Positions 13,501 to 28,003 of a stretch of DNA of 64,000 nucleotides are shown here, piece after piece. Positions within the stretch are counted from its first letter, which is position 1. Each line of letters begins with the position of its first letter. The notes below the pieces were generated by a model. The model saw only the letters and a list, made by a program, of their open reading frames with translations. It did no database searches and was not told the DNA's origin. The DNA comes from Nemopilema nomurai. Lineage: Eukaryota; Cnidaria; Scyphozoa; Rhizostomeae; Rhizostomatidae. Position numbers and translations under genes: made by a program. Where the stretch lies: positions 496,001-560,000 of the forward strand of contig ML133436.1 of assembly GCA_003864495.1 (NCBI GenBank). The letters run 5' to 3'.

Positions 13501-14302
13501 ATGAAAAACTCAGAACAGTAATAGAATCACATGCGGGTCTCAAACGGGACCTTTACTAAAAGTAGAAAATCACCTCTGCGCATTAATACGCAGCAGACAA
13601 TGTTTAATACGGCCTACAAGAAGGAGAGGGCATCCAGTCCAGCTCACGGCCTCGCTTGTTTGCAGCTGTACCTCATTCTGGAGTGTTGTCAAAAGAACAA
13701 GCGTTTGTTGGAAACATAGCCACTACCAGTTCATTTGCCAAATAGAACATAAATACAAAACATTATGAAACAAAAGCCTATCACGGTGATGGATTGCACG
13801 AATACAGAATTGGAAACATTCTCCTTCTGTTTGCAAAGAGAGCTATGGCCATGACAATGTATCGAAAATTAATTGATTAATCAATTGATGAGAATTTTGA
13901 AAAAATAAATTGCCGTTGACGAGTGAATTCGGCTAATTTGGAGGCATTAAAATCAAAACCATGGCACCTGCATAAAAGATTGTGCTACTCAAATCGATAC
14001 CAATGATGCCAGCAAGAAGTTGCTTGAAAACTTTGATATATGTAAATCTAAATGTGGCATCGGGTCGTGTCTAGGTAACAACTTGACAAACATAGAAATA
14101 ATTTCTACTCAGCCGTTTTCGATAATCAGCAACTGAAAGAACACGAAATGAAATCTAAAATTCTCTCACGGAAACAGTACTAAGAAATGACACATAGTAA
14201 TGACGTCAGACTTTGAAGACAGTCGAGAGTAGCCAATAAGACGGTGACGCCTCTAGCAACGGCCACAATGTTGTAAGGTGATCGGCCAACCGACCTATAT
14301 CG
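10534..14302. other. Intergenic region between Galpha12/13 and eRF3
   Basis: Both flanking genes are transcribed leftward, so this interval should hold the Galpha12/13 3' UTR on its right and the eRF3 promoter and 5' UTR on its left. I see no conserved coding exon on either strand. A C-rich repeat lies at 11663-11812. A TGACGTCA site lies near 14202. The remainder is AT-rich without obvious structure. Confidence 0.6.
11663..11812. repeat. C-rich interspersed repeat fragment
   Basis: Two blocks ending TTTAGCCCCCCC (near 11695-11710 and 11777-11790) and a final CTCCGCGGGGCC stand out sharply from the AT-rich context. This composition is typical of interspersed repeat fragments in invertebrate genomes (recalled, not compared). 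An ORF of 112 codons runs through it (11615-11953) but is explained by the repeat. Confidence 0.5.
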
Positions 14303-17300
14303 TCACTGCAACATCAAAGATTTCAGGTTGTCTTGCAAAATAGTGTCCTTAACTGCATGGAATACAAATTTAATGTTCTCCGTATCAATAGCTGTAGTGA
14401 AGTGATGAAAAAGTGCTTTTGACCTCTCTCGTCTTCGGCTATCAAACATCTGAAGTATGAAAGACTGCACATCCTTTAGGTCGTTCGGCTTACCTTGGAA
14501 CTGAGGAAAATAGTCCGAAATATTACTAAATTTGATTTTTTCTTTGAGAAGATCAGTCTTGTTCAGGAAAAGGATGATAGAAACATTAGCAAAGCACTTG
14601 TTATTAACGATCGTTTCGAAAATCATGCACGATTCGATGAGGCAATTCGTCTTCCTGTCCTCCATGATGACTTGGTCGAAGGCACTTGAAGACACCATGA
14701 AGAGAATCGAGGTTACCTCGTCGAAACACTGGAACCATTTTGTGCGCTGAGACCGCTGACCACCAACGTCTACCATTACGAAGGGGATGCCCTTGATTTC
14801 AAAATCATACTCTTGAATACCCTTTGTTGCTTTGCGCGAATGGAGCGCATCTTGTTTGCTCGGCAGAAAGTCCTAGCAGAGAAGAAACAAGGGTCAAAAG
14901 TGGTGGTGGGGGGTTTGGTTGGGGTTGGTCAAAAGTGGTGATGAGAGGTCAAAAAATGTGGGGTGGCCTTCTGTTTATGCTCACCACTAGCACAAGGGGG
15001 TAATAAAGAAGGTCCACATCGAAAAGTATCTCCCCTGTCAAGGGATGTTTTGAGTGAAGCAAAAAGCTACAAATGTTTCAGGCAGAGCTGCAAAACGTAT
15101 CGGTGCTTGGGAGCTATATTCCCAGAAACTCTTTTTGGCATCACAGAAAGTTTCAACAACAAAAAACAACTGTTATTTGTTCTTGTCTAATTTTTTGTAT
15201 AGTCCATCTTTGTCCAAAACAAAACAGATCCAACAATGAACAAATTATGATATTCTATTGGGAACTTCTTCTTGGTCCGATAAATTAGAGGCCCCTCAAA
15301 AAACGTATGCGCACTATCGGTAGAACTATGTATTGTATACAGTACTTTTACCTAATAATATGCTTGATTTCACTGACTAAACTTACTAACCGTAAAAGTA
15401 GTGGAAAAGAGGAACATTGAAAAGCTTTCTGTCAGGTGATCGGGCCTTATTAAAGTGGGGGGTAAAGTAATAGGGGGTCGAATTGGACTTTTTCCTGTAT
15501 CGCACCCGGGTCGAAGAACAAATGACAGTAAGGCAAAACAATGAAAGATTCCACGAGGCCAGTTTATGAGTCAACGCAGGCTGTTGAGAAAGACATAGAC
15601 CGAAAGACGACCACAAACTAGCCACACAGTTACAAAAGATTAGATAAAGACCGTTAACTCTTGTTTTAGCCCTTCTTGTGGCATGCAGTTTAGTTTGAGA
15701 AAGCACGTCCGCAATGATCGTCTCAGAAGTGCGCAGTTTCCATCAATGCACTCTTCGGGGGATATTCCGCCGATGAGACGCCACTTTAGGGAGATAATCC
15801 TTTTAGAAGATCCTATTTAACCAACCCTTTATTCAAAGTTCGCATATTGAAATATCCCACCATGAAATACACTAAAATCCCCACAAAATCGTACGCCTGA
15901 TCTGGCTCCGACCTAGACAACTGGTAACCTGTCGAAAAGGTTTTTAGACCAAGAGGACAGAAGGGCGTAATAATTACAGAATTTTTAGTTACTTGTCCTT
16001 GGGCAGGGAAATCCTACAGCCGTTAAAGGTACCTAGCCGACTACAAGGCCCATAAATAGACAGCATTTCTCAAAATCGAAATTTAAATAATTATATATTT
16101 CATCCCTGCTTTTTTAACCCATTTAAACATTTTTTAACCTCGTCACTACTTTCAATCCTTTCCCGATTAAAGGATGTGTTAACCTCTTGTTTCAATTTGA
16201 GAGGTATGTAGGTAAGAAACAACATTATCATATGACTCTCAACTTACTACGAGAGAAATTATGGAACACAGGGGAAAACAAACAATAAATCAAACACAGA
16301 CTTCAATTGTGCGCATGCTGCATAGTTATTTGTATAATTATAAATAAAAGAAACAAGTGAAGAAACAAATGTACTTACGGGCTTGCCAATTCTGTTTAGA
16401 TTATCGAGAAAGTACTTTGTTGAATCACCCTATGAAAGGAGGACAATAGATGACTGTCAATATCTATACTTTGCATACAACAAATATTATTGCTACATTT
16501 AAAATATCTGTGCATTGGTAGAGAGTGAATATTTTAAAAAAAACAGCTTTAGATATTTTTACCAACAACTTGCATGCTACTTAATTCCAGGCAACTGACA
16601 GCGACTTGATCAATGAAATTGTTTCAAAGATTCTAAAGACAACAATGGAAAAGATGTTTGAACTCTGGAGTAAGAAAATCAGCTTTTAGCCCTTCTATGA
16701 CAAACCAAGAAAATCACTTAATTAGAGAAGAGAAACTGGTCTTCAAAAAGCACTGAGCTTTAAGTTAGGATAAAATGAACCTCTGAAAAAGGTGTTACTG
16801 ATTGTGTTGAATATGTGCAGAAAGCAGAAACCAGGGGCGTATCAAAGGACAAAATTCAACTCACAGAAATTTCAACAAGAAATTTGGTTTTAATTGTGAA
16901 GACAAAATATTACTCTAAAAACTGCAGATATTAGGCACAGTTTTCTTTCAATTTTCACTCCACATAAAGCCCAAAATAAATGTCATTCAGAAAAGTTAAA
17001 TCCAATAGCTTCTCATAAAACTGAAAAATCTGAGAAATTCTATAAGTACATTGAGAATCAGTCTGGCAAATTTTATCAAAAGACAACCGCAGAAGGAGAA
17101 TCGCCATGATGGCAAATGATAACAAATAGAATTTATTTATTTCTTTTGATAGTCTTCATATCCTTTTATGGTGTTTGGTTGAACATATATAGGGAGTTAA
17201 AGTATTATTGACTGAAAATAAATTGTTCTTCTAATTAAAAGTGTATTGATATAGAGAAACAACGGAATAAAAGAAAACATTTCTATGAAACGAAATTAAA

Positions 17301-20300
17301 AAATTAAATTTTTGAGAATCAATATATATTTGAGATAGAAAATTTTAAATTAAAATTGAACAAAAATAAAACAAATAAGATGCAGTGCATACTAATCCAA
17401 TAAGATGCATCATCCTTAGCTTAAAAGCTCACTGTTAGAGAAGATTTATATATATTCAACAAAGTAGCAGCGAAATATCTGGGCAAAGACTGACTAATTT
17501 GCACCCAAGAAGATATACTTTCTTTATCATTAAAGAAAGTTTAGATTTTAGATTGGATTGACCCAATCTTTCTGAAGTGGCAGAAACTAAACATTATATA
17601 TACCACTTGTGATGTTGCATCTTTTTTGCATGCAAAAATACAAATTGTGTACTATAATGATAATCAAAACACAATTAAAGTTGTGCACCAAAAGTCTTGT
17701 ATTAATACATTAATTTGCAACTCATCTTCAGAGGCAAAAAAATCATGAAAATAATGAGAAAGCCTGGCAACAAAGCTTTTGCAAAAATGCAAGTGATTTC
17801 TTTCACACATTCTGGCTTTGTTATTTTGGTCAAATGACCATACAGAGTGGGTTGTTGTGGTACCAACAAATCACTATTCTCAATCTGGCTATAAAATGCA
17901 CACTTAAAAATATACTTCATAATTAAAAATAAGCTTCAAAATAAATTTTAAAAAAAATATTTCAAAAATCAAGCTTAAAACCTAAAGAGTATCCAGCGGA
18001 TATTATTGCTTGATCTCTAATGAGGCATCTTATGACTGTTTTGTATTCATAAACCAATCTGATAGTTGGTTACAAACAGCTGGGGTTCATAAGGGCTGAA
18101 TCATTACACAAATTGTGACTATAAAAAGGCTTCTTGCTGAGATTAGACATTGATTAGCATGCAAGTTAGTTAAATCTAAACTAAAAAGCATATTCAGTTC
18201 AGTATTTGCCAATTTTTTACCACCTTGCGGTTTTGCAACTTTGTGGATTTTTAATATCCATCAGTTAAAAAGCTTTACATTTGTCAAAATTGTCTGATCT
18301 GGGCCTGGATTAATGTATATGTGAATGTAGATACAAAAAATATGAGGAGTTAAAGTCACAACTTATGGCCCTATAACTTTGGTCTGGTGGGTTTGAGTAT
18401 TTAGGGAAGGGCAGGAAGTTTCAAAAAACCCGCCTATCACCTGATTTCCTGGCTACAGTGACAAGGTTTTTAGGCACTTGATGTTAGGGAGGGGGAGGAA
18501 TTTATAGCTTTATTCATCTTAACTGAGAATTTAGAGCATCTTATCTGTGGCTAAATAATATTTTTTAACAATTAGCATACAAAAACACATCACATTTTTG
18601 TCTGACTGCACAAAAACAATATCACATTATTTCTTGTTCCTGCTTTAGAAAAGGACATAGAAGTTAACCACCATCAAATCGCACCTTCTTTTTATACCAA
18701 AAATAAAAAATTTGTCATGCCTTCCTGTTGCATGACAAGGTCAAACGATATTTAAAATAACTCCATCTTTTGTCCTTTTTGTTCTTTCTACTAATACTGA
18801 GATATTCAAACATTGTTTATTCAAGCAAAACATAATTTATCAATACTCATAGAGAAACCAACTATGAAAAACAATGTTATGATTTCTTACTGTTGAAACA
18901 TATGCAAAAGTGGTACAAACAATTTCCTTTAGAAAAAGCAAGCTTATTCTTAGTCTGTTACAATATTAGCTCACATATTATCGTTATATTTTAACATTCT
19001 ATATTATCATTTTCCATTACCAAGATGGTTTATCAAATATTTGCATTACATTTCATAAAGATAACAAAATAGAAACCTCCCTTACATGCAATATATATAA
19101 AACATTTTCACAAAATACCTTCAAAATTTGGATAAAAAAGGCAGTCAAAATCACCCTTCTAGATTATGGGGCAAAGAGATAGAAGGTATAAATGAAAACT
19201 CCTTCAGTTCTTCATGCTTACAACTGTTGACAAACTAATGCAGAGACTTCAACAAAGGTGCAACATCCAAAAAAATTGAAGGGAGAACCAGCATTATATA
19301 CCAAATAATATACCAAACCAGCATTATATAAAGAAAAGTATATACTGAGCAGAACATTATCAGTTTTTTAAAAATATTGAAATTTGTCAGAAAAATTTTC
19401 TAATTTCCTAAATAATAATGAAAGCAGGTGACGAGAAATGTTTCAAATGATTCAAATCTGAAGATACTTTTCGTGATATTGATGTGTTTCTCTATTTGAT
19501 CCAAGTGACAAATTTATTTAGCAGTCAGTTTTGTTAAAGTTATAACAATTATGCCAATTCCAGAAAAATTCCCGGTTTTTCATCCTGCGGATTGTATTTA
19601 CCTACCACTTGATAAAAATTATTTTTAACTTCCAGACAACGTTCTGGGAGGCAAATTATGCATTGATTTGAGTGCTCAATTTGATTTCAGTTTGTTCCTA
19701 AATAGTCGATTTTGGCAGCTCATCTAATTACTGGAACATAGCATCGAAATGGAGCTTGGATTGCACTCGTTCAAAAAGTTTCAACAACGAAATGAGCTGC
19801 CAACGCATCATTTTGGTGGAAGAGCGTTGCGCTCCGCTGCATGCACGCCCATTTGTGTTGGCCTAACGGGCTCGCGACAGAGCATCTTGACAACCGCCCT
19901 GTGAATTACTTTTTAATGTTACAATCCAGCGACCGGCAGCTTAAAAATAACTTTCTTTCAACCACGGGAATTTTGAACAACATCCAGGCGATCAGCGTCC
20001 AGATTTTCGCTTCCTGATTCACTCTGAGAGTGATCATTTGTCGTTTTGTTGTTTCGTTATCCTTCACAAACGAAAAATCAATTCTCTTGGATTAAAAAAG
20101 GGAAAATACGCCTCCCCCAATATAAGAGTCAAGTTTTGTTTCAAAAACATTCCAAAGTAGGAGTCGGAGGAACTAAATCTTGTTAGTACCAGAAATTTGC
20201 AATTAGATACGGGATTCTTTCGGGTTTGAAAAGCAGACCTGTGAATTCATCAGCGCGCCCAGAAACAATAAATAACAAACCGGACTTCAAATTCTAACTA

Positions 20301-21153
20301 CATAAACAATGAGATGCGTTTACCACCAAACATTTCTGTTCATTCGCAGCCCTCAAAATGGTCAACAAAACAAAGAGCAAGCGGGTTGACCCGGAATTTC
20401 ATGGTATTTGTACCAACAGTCCGAAAATTAGTCGCAAGGAGAATCAAACGATTTCATGTAAATTTCAAAAGAGCTTCTAATTAAAACACACGTAACTGAA
20501 ACACAATGCGACTTTGGATATTTTTCAACAAGCTTCGCAATATCACATGTCAGAACTTTAGCACAGGCGCGATGAAGGAAAAGAGAAGGCCGATTGCAAT
20601 GCGGCATTAGAACGACCAGGAAAGCTTGTATGGGAAAGATATCACTTTCGATTATACGAATAGAACTGTCTCTTACCAACTGGAATTCATTTCTCCTTTG
20701 GTAAGCCTTTTGTATTCCATCGTCCTCCCACAAGTGTTTGACACAATCAACGTAATCCAAAAATGTTTGGGTGTCTATAGCTGATGACTGGAATGCAAGG
20801 ATAAGGTCACCAAAAACTGAATTATTTTGGTCTCCCCACGGGATCTTCAGCTTCCTTCTAGCATCTGCTAGAACCTTCATTCCTTTAAGCACATTGCTGT
20901 AGATGATAGGCTTGAATTCATGGAGATCTTCAGTCGAATAATCCCTGCCATGAATTATCCTCATCTGTTTCAAGAATGTGCTCTTCCCACTTTCACCCGC
21001 TCCCAGTAATAAAATCTTCACTTTCCGCCGAAAGAATACCTTCTCTTTAGCAATCTGCTTATCAATCAGCTTAGACCTTTGCCTTTGACTGAGCTCTTCC
21101 GTGCTCATACAGCAGGGAAAAGCCATTTTCTTTCCTTTACCACTTTTAAACAA
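14303..21153 (-). CDS. GNA13: Heterotrimeric G-protein alpha subunit, G12/13 class, 3 coding exons
   Basis: Coding exons: 20677-21153, 16379-16429, 14303-14872, all joined in phase 0, giving 365 residues (vertebrate GNA12/GNA13: 377-381). The G12/13 class couples GPCRs to RhoGEFs and cytoskeletal control at the plasma membrane. Visible features: N-terminal PCC cysteines (residues 13-15), likely palmitoylated; P-loop GAGESGKS at 51-58; switch I Arg189 with Thr192 in RKATKG; switch II DVGGQ with catalytic Gln215; NKTD; and the class-specific C terminus DNLKSLMLQ. The 51-nt middle exon encodes [16 protein letters not shown]. All catalytic residues are present and no frame is broken. The start is the first Met; a second Met nine residues on (21126) is an alternative. 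Introns are 4.2 and 1.5 kb. Assignment to G12/13, and not Gq, Gi or Gs, is secure from the C terminus; whether it equates to GNA12 or GNA13 is undefined for a pre-duplication orthologue. Confidence 0.97.
14895..14965. repeat. GT-rich short direct repeats in Galpha12/13 intron 2
   Basis: GGTCAAAAGTGGTG recurs (about 14892 and 14928) with a third truncated GGTCAAAAA copy, separated by G/T-rich sequence. A small degenerate tandem duplication lying just upstream of the last exon on the coding strand. Confidence 0.6.
16430..20676 (-). other. Large first intron of Galpha12/13
   Basis: A 4.2-kb, very AT-rich intron with no long ORF, no clear transposon termini and no RNA gene that I could recognise. 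Confidence 0.7.
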
Positions 21154-21256
21154 CTCCTTCAGCCATCATGATCGAGTGTCAGGCGGTAACTCAGATAGTG
21201 TTCTACGCATGCGCTCATCTATTGCTGTCTATCCGGGGGTCATCTACAAACAACTC

Positions 21257-21264
21257 TGACGTCA
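21257..21264. promoter_or_regulatory. CRE/ATF-type palindrome upstream of Galpha12/13
   Basis: TGACGTCA lies about 105 bp upstream of the predicted start codon, a reasonable position for a promoter-proximal CREB/ATF site. The motif occurs several more times in the window, so position is the only argument here. Confidence 0.35.
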
Positions 21265-23341
21265 TTCCCACATCATGCTCAATATTCAATTGAAAAGAAC
21301 AATTGAAGAAATACAAGAAAGGAGAAATAAACACCGCACTATTCGCGTACTTATCTATTCTTATCAATTTCTAATAATTAGCATGCTAGTTTCCAGAACA
21401 TAATGCTTGAGAATCTAGTCTAGGATAATACAGATGCGACTTGTGTTGAAGGCCTAGATAAAACCTTGAAAAAAATTGGCATAGATTTATGGGGCAAAAG
21501 ACAACATTCAAATTATGTGCGAGAATATTTAGCTTGTGTTTAAATAACGAAGCATAAATGTGAGCAACAAGAGTTCTTTGCGCATTTGCATAGCAGAAAA
21601 ACCTGTTATCTATGTCAAAAATAAATTATTCTGTGCCAATATTTCTTTTTCTCTATCAGAATATTGAAAAACTGAAACAGTTTTAAAGAAACAGTTCAAT
21701 CTATGTTTAGGAAAAGCGGAGATAGCCCTGTAATATGTAATTGTTTTCAGGTGGTTTTTACGATGTTTGGAAACAGGGTACCGTTATGTACTGCGAATCT
21801 ACATTCGTCACAAAGATTGCATATACTCGAAATCCTTTTTAAAACATTTGCTTTTAACTCAAACTTTGAAGGGAAACTATAGCATGCCTTTTTCTCCAAA
21901 TGCGAACTCTGTTGACACTCATCTTAGAGCTTTGCTACTTTCTGTACCTTCTGGTCACCGAAGATGCTTTGGAAAGAAAAACAGGAAAACGGGAACTGAG
22001 TAGCCATACTTTACGAGTGCACTGTCCACTCACAGTTTGCTACTGCCAATATTCAGGCTCAACGGAATACATATATTCCGGCTCAGAGGTATCTCAACGG
22101 GCTTATTACAATCACACTCCAAGCAATCCACATCAGCTTTCAACCTCTTCCCTCTCTAAAAAACCCCGTCTTTAAAGTAAAACTCAGTTGTGAAAAAGAA
22201 TATTTTTGTTAATGTATGGGGTGTAGTGGCTCACTCCCAGGTGAGCAACAGTAAGTGTAAAAGAGGGGGGTAAGCACCCCTCCTGCATATCATCAGGGGG
22301 GAATGCATTCTTTTTCGGCAATTTGGCTAATACTTTCCAAGAACTCCTAAAGGCAACTTTAATGTCGGATGGTGTTGCTGCCTCTTGTCCCCAAATGATA
22401 ATGCAAAACACTTGAAATTGCAACTTTTAAACAAGCATTCAATACGTTTGACAGAATTTTAGGTTGATACAAAGGGGTGTGTCCACAAAGGGGTGTTGTC
22501 ACTCCTAGCCGCCCCCTTCTCTTGTCAACCCTCAGGCGTCCCTTTGACTCTTATTGTCTTTATAACGTCGCATTCTGTTAATTTCGAACTTTGATTTTGG
22601 AGTTTCGTTCCAAAAAATATTTATCAGAAATTGAGGAATCTGAATTATTTTCATATGTGATGTTTGGATTCCGTGTTTGTGGTTATTCGGGCCGAGAACA
22701 TCAGGATCTCGATAAGACCGGCTGCATTATTTTCGAAAGAATGATTAATTTTGGCTTCAGGAAGTCGTACAAACAGAAGATACGTCACAACTACAAACAC
22801 AGAATGACCAATATATTGTCTGAATATTTCATCTTTGTGTCATATCTTATTACAAAAGCCTCTTGAAATACTTGACATTCCTATCGGAATAACATATGCC
22901 ATTTCTGAGTAAAATAATGCAAGACCACTTCAAACAACAATTTGTGCAGGTTCACGCAACGCCATCACGTAAGGGTAAACAAGCGCTGGCTTAAGTTAAT
23001 AATTGATAAATTCTGAAGGGTGCATTCAAAGCATAAACACGGCCAATACACAAGAAGCCCTTCGCGCATATGAATCGCCCTTTCTGTTCCACTCGATGTT
23101 TATTCTGAAAACTTCCAAATTTCAGGAAGCAATACCTTCTTCTTCTTTGATGGCTTCTTTCAATTTCTCTTTGGTGGATAGGTGATCTCCTTTTTTCTGA
23201 ATGCTATCCAAAAAGTTGTCAGATCTTCTTCAGATAAAAGACATCCAGGAGGCATCGGTTCTTTTATTTTATCGACAACCTTCAGCATATAGTGAATAAA
23301 AAGTTTCTTATACAACCCCGTTCCTAGGCGCAACACTTCAA

Positions 23342-23356
23342 GGGGGGGGGGGGGGG
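23342..23356 (+). repeat. Poly-G tract (15 G)
   Basis: An uninterrupted run of 15 G in an AT-rich intergenic context; a candidate site for length polymorphism and assembly error. Confidence 0.9.
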
Positions 23357-26300
23357 AGGTTGCCAAATTGTAAAGACAAAATACCCAGGCCTAGCGTTAC
23401 GAAAATCTTTTGGATTGGGACCCTTTTGGAAGCTCCTTCACAGGGAAACCCTTGGATGTTCCTATACAAGGACAGTCCGTAGTTTTTCTATAAGGATTTT
23501 CCTGGAACCTATCTAAGAGTGGCATAGGCTTTAAGCGTTTGCAAGGTCTCAGGTACAAGTTGGACATGAATAGTACAATATTTGTTTCATTCTACTTTTC
23601 AAGCCTGAGTGTGTTTAATTGCACTTGAGCATTATTATTCCTGAATTACCATCACAAAGGTACTTTATTACAATTCAATTATTCTTTAAGCCACAAAACG
23701 AAAGAATTTCTCTGTTTGTTGGTCGGTTTGATGTGATACGGTTTATGAAAACGTGATAGAATGAATTGTTTGAGACCATAAAAGCGAAATTTCAAGAATT
23801 CTATTAAAATTGGTCTGATTCGAGATAACGAAATCTTTATCGCGATGTAAGTGGTCACGACACGAAGATTATCGCGGGAAACCTCGGGACAGTTTCAATC
23901 AACTTCGTAAAAAATCTAATACGCGAAGCAAGCGTTGTGGTGAACTATTAACGTCAAATATCGTTAACCTGATTTGTGAGGGTGAAGTAGCCGTTTTGGA
24001 GCCATTGAAATCATTTTTGGAAGTAAGAAACGAAGGCTGGAAAGCAGCTTCTTAAAGCTTCGGAAATTTTCCCACTGAATGTTTTTCACTTGCTTCTCAA
24101 ACTTTGAAAACCTTTTCTTAATACTTCTTGCGGTCTTTGTAAAGAGTTTCATCTTACGGTAAGTTACCACCAGTAACAATAGAAACCACACAAAAATAAA
24201 TGAATTTAACGCGCCGCATTTTATTTTAAGCAACAACATGCTGATATATAGATCATATAGCAATTGTGTAGCGACAGTGCAGAATTCAAACAAAACAAAT
24301 AAATATTATTTGAAAACAAATCTGAAAAGAAATCCTGCGATAGAAGTAGTGCTTTATGTTTAAACTGCTTAGAGTTCTAACGCAAAATGCACAAAATGCA
24401 CAAAATGCAGCGACAAATGGGTTAGAAAGTTTCCTGGATTTCAAAACTAACGTGAAGCTCTCTATTAAATGCCTAGGCTTCTTAAATGTTTGCCATAAAA
24501 CTGATGCAGAAAATAAAGACGAAAATCCAGAAAGCCAAGTAACTGCATCCATCTCAACTTTTAATTGGCAACTTCTTACTTATAATTATTTAATCAGCTT
24601 AATAAATAACCAGCTTATTACTTATGGCTAGGGGTGCTTGTGAGAACTCTTGGGTCTCTTAGCTCTTTCACAGCCCCCTTTTTGAACAAAATATTCTTGT
24701 TATACTTGAGCCTGCTGTAAGTTTACACTCTTTTTATAAGCATAAGGCTTATAGGCATACTTAAGCTTAATTGCTTGAAAAAATGAGCATATACTAAGCA
24801 TATTTCCCAGCCAGAGAATTTTCCCTAACTTCAATTTCTTCCGAAATCAAGTGTAAAAAATAGTATCACACTAAGAACGAGGTTAAGTGACAGGAAACAG
24901 CATGTTCATATCAAACGGAATACATTACGCCTGTAACGCTTGCAGTCAATGACTTCCATAATGCAGTCTTTTAAACTACTTCATTTAGTGTTTATTAGTG
25001 TTAACACTATTGTCAAACTAACAATTAAAAAAGGTACTATTATTATCAGACCGTGAAATGTGTTTTGGAGTCAAGCATATCCTAAACATTTCAGGCTCAA
25101 ATTTGGAAAATCTTAAGCATATTGAGTTTAAGCCCAATTTAATGTGTGCTTATAAAAAGCGTACCCCTTACCAAAGTGGCTTTATGTTAGAAAGTTCTCT
25201 GAACAAAATTAGTCATGTGACCTGCTTTGATTGACAAGAAAATCGCGTTGTTGTTGCTGCTCACAATAGAGTCTGCGTACTGCAATCAGAGTCGGTCACA
25301 CTCAAAATTAAAACCCAGTCACGTTCGCCAATCAACAACAAATTCTCGCACTTGCAAGTCGACCTAAAGCTAATGCGTTTAAACATTTCCAAGAGTATAC
25401 AATAAAAGCTGACGAGATTACGAAACCGTGCTTATTTGTGCCAAACAGTTATTGGCCGATAATCAGCCAACAGTTATGAAACTTTGGAATTTCTTTCAAC
25501 ATCTAGTCTAATACCAAGATGAAAGGCTGGTCAATAGATTAATCCCTAAAAAACGTATAAAACACTCCGCTATGTCATTCTCTATGTACTGCTCCGATTA
25601 AAGAAGGAATGTTTGCGCGAAATCTCCAAATAGTAAGTTCCTGGAGCAGTCACCTTCTGAGAATTATTCTTGAGTAATAATAAGTATTCACTTGATATTT
25701 TAATAGCGGTTCCATCCAGCCACTTCAAAAACAGCCGGTCGGATTTGTAACATTCATCTTGCAAAACAAAGCACAAAGCCGGTCTAGGCCCTTTTTCATG
25801 GTGGGCGTGGCAGCAAACCAGCCTCTATTGCGAGAGCGTCGTCTATAGGGAGATCGTGATAACGAGGCAGCCCTAGAGCCATTGGCACTGCCTTCCATCA
25901 ATCATCTCGAATCTTACCGGGGGCCCCTTGGAGACATAGATGGAGGGTGTGGATCTAAGGGGGTCTCCTTCTATTGCCAAAAATTGGCAAATTTCTACTT
26001 TTACCATTGTTGTTTTGCAATATTTTGTAAAAGAGCTCCCCCCCGTTTTTAATTTGATAGCACTACACCACTGTTCGAGATTATGCTGATATTGACGAAC
26101 TTCACCAATTTGCTGTAATTGCCTCCTAGCCTATCTTTCGGAAGCAGTAATATCTTCAACTAAGCAGCACCTGCAGCAAAAGATATACACATCTGTGTCC
26201 CTGCAAACAGTTTTTTGATGCTACATTGCTTCTGTCTTCTTTGAAATCTTATTAGAGACTCAGCGAATACACTGAAATTTGTCTGAAGCAGGTTTAAAAG

Positions 26301-28003
26301 AGAGCAAGCAAACTCACTAAACTGCAGATGGGTGGATCTTATGGAAACAGCTAAATATCAATCTACCAAACGACTTTGAAGATATTGGTATTAATGCTTA
26401 CCAGAATTACAAAGGAGGAGGAAGATAAAATGCTACGAAATCAGTCGGAAAAAACCAGTTAAAAATGATAGTCATTTTGATCAAACATAGAAGTCTTTGT
26501 ACACAAAGGTTATACAAAATAGAGTACGAAAAAACAAATCTATGGTGTCATCACACAACCACGCATGCGTACCTGAAAGCTGTACGTCAAAGTGTCTGAG
26601 TGCTTTGACGCAGAAGAGCCTACCACAAGGAGCTTATTGCTCTTTAGCAAAGCCTAGTTAGCCGTGTTTAGCTCTGGCTAAAACTTCAAACAACGATAGA
26701 ATTTTGGCAAATTGCATCATTAGCAGCATCCAATTGTAAATGCTTTAATTTGGTCCTCTTAAAAAATGCAGCTGTCTGAACTAAACATCAGACGAAAATA
26801 CAAATTGGTCTTCAAGATCCTTTCTTGCTGACCCAACTACGTGAAAGATTCTTTTTGGATCTAACGTCTCTAAAAATGTAAAAATCACGTTGTACAAAAT
26901 ATTGCGTCCTAAAACGTCTTCTACATAATCCTTATCTATATCGCTTTCTTTTAATAACCTTGAGCCAGGATCAAACCTTCAGCCAGTTTACTACCTTGAA
27001 GTAACACGCTTTGTAGCAGGGAGCTGCATATCACATTGTCTGAAATAAAGATTAAAAATATATTAACTTAGACAAGTCTAGCAGATGATAAATTCAAGTA
27101 AACAAAATCACCTTTGCATAAGTGACATTGCTATGCGGGTAATTTTCGCTTTACAGCAATACTTTACACATACAATACTTATACAGTACTTTACTAGGTC
27201 TTGCATGGATCAAATTATATAATCAATGCATTTGGCCTTTAACACCAGAATGATAAATTTTCTAACTCTTAAAAATTGAAGAAAAGAGTAGGATCAGTTT
27301 TTACATTTATATTTTCTTCAAGTGTATAATGAGAATTAAATAGCCTTAAACAGTATTTATAGTTCTTCTTTTACTGTAACAATCGTCGTAAAAATCACTC
27401 AAATACGTGGCCTATATTTCAAGTGAGCTTAAGCAAAAAGAGGGCGTGATGAACTTTAACAGCGCTGGTGGCTAGTGTGGGTGCTGGACTTTTTAAGCAA
27501 AACGTAAAGAAAGGAGTAAGGCTAAATTGATCAAAGCAAGTAGACAGCCTTATGTTTACTACACCAAATAAACATTGTGGCACACATTATTAACATCAAG
27601 AAACCTAAACATAATCACAGTTCCAACAAGAAAACACTTCGCTGTGAAACAAATGGATGAGCATTGTCTCTAGCGAGGAGTCACTTGCAGCGCTTCCATA
27701 CACCTTTGAAATAACTATAAAAAAACCATGATTTTACGTAATTATCAGGGGGTAACGTCTTAAGGAAAGAGATCTGGTTTCATGGTTTCTACTTTTGCCT
27801 GATACTCCATTGACCGCATCCCGCAAAAGCTAGAAATTCCGCGTGGGATGAATGCAAAATCAAGTGAAAAGAGGCAACAACTCGATATTCACATTGGTAA
27901 CTACTAATTTCATTTGTTATTCTCTTGCCACAAAGGCATACCATAAAGTCTTCACCAAACAGGGAGATTTTTAGACACTGATAAACAGTTTCAAATGAAA
28001 ATA

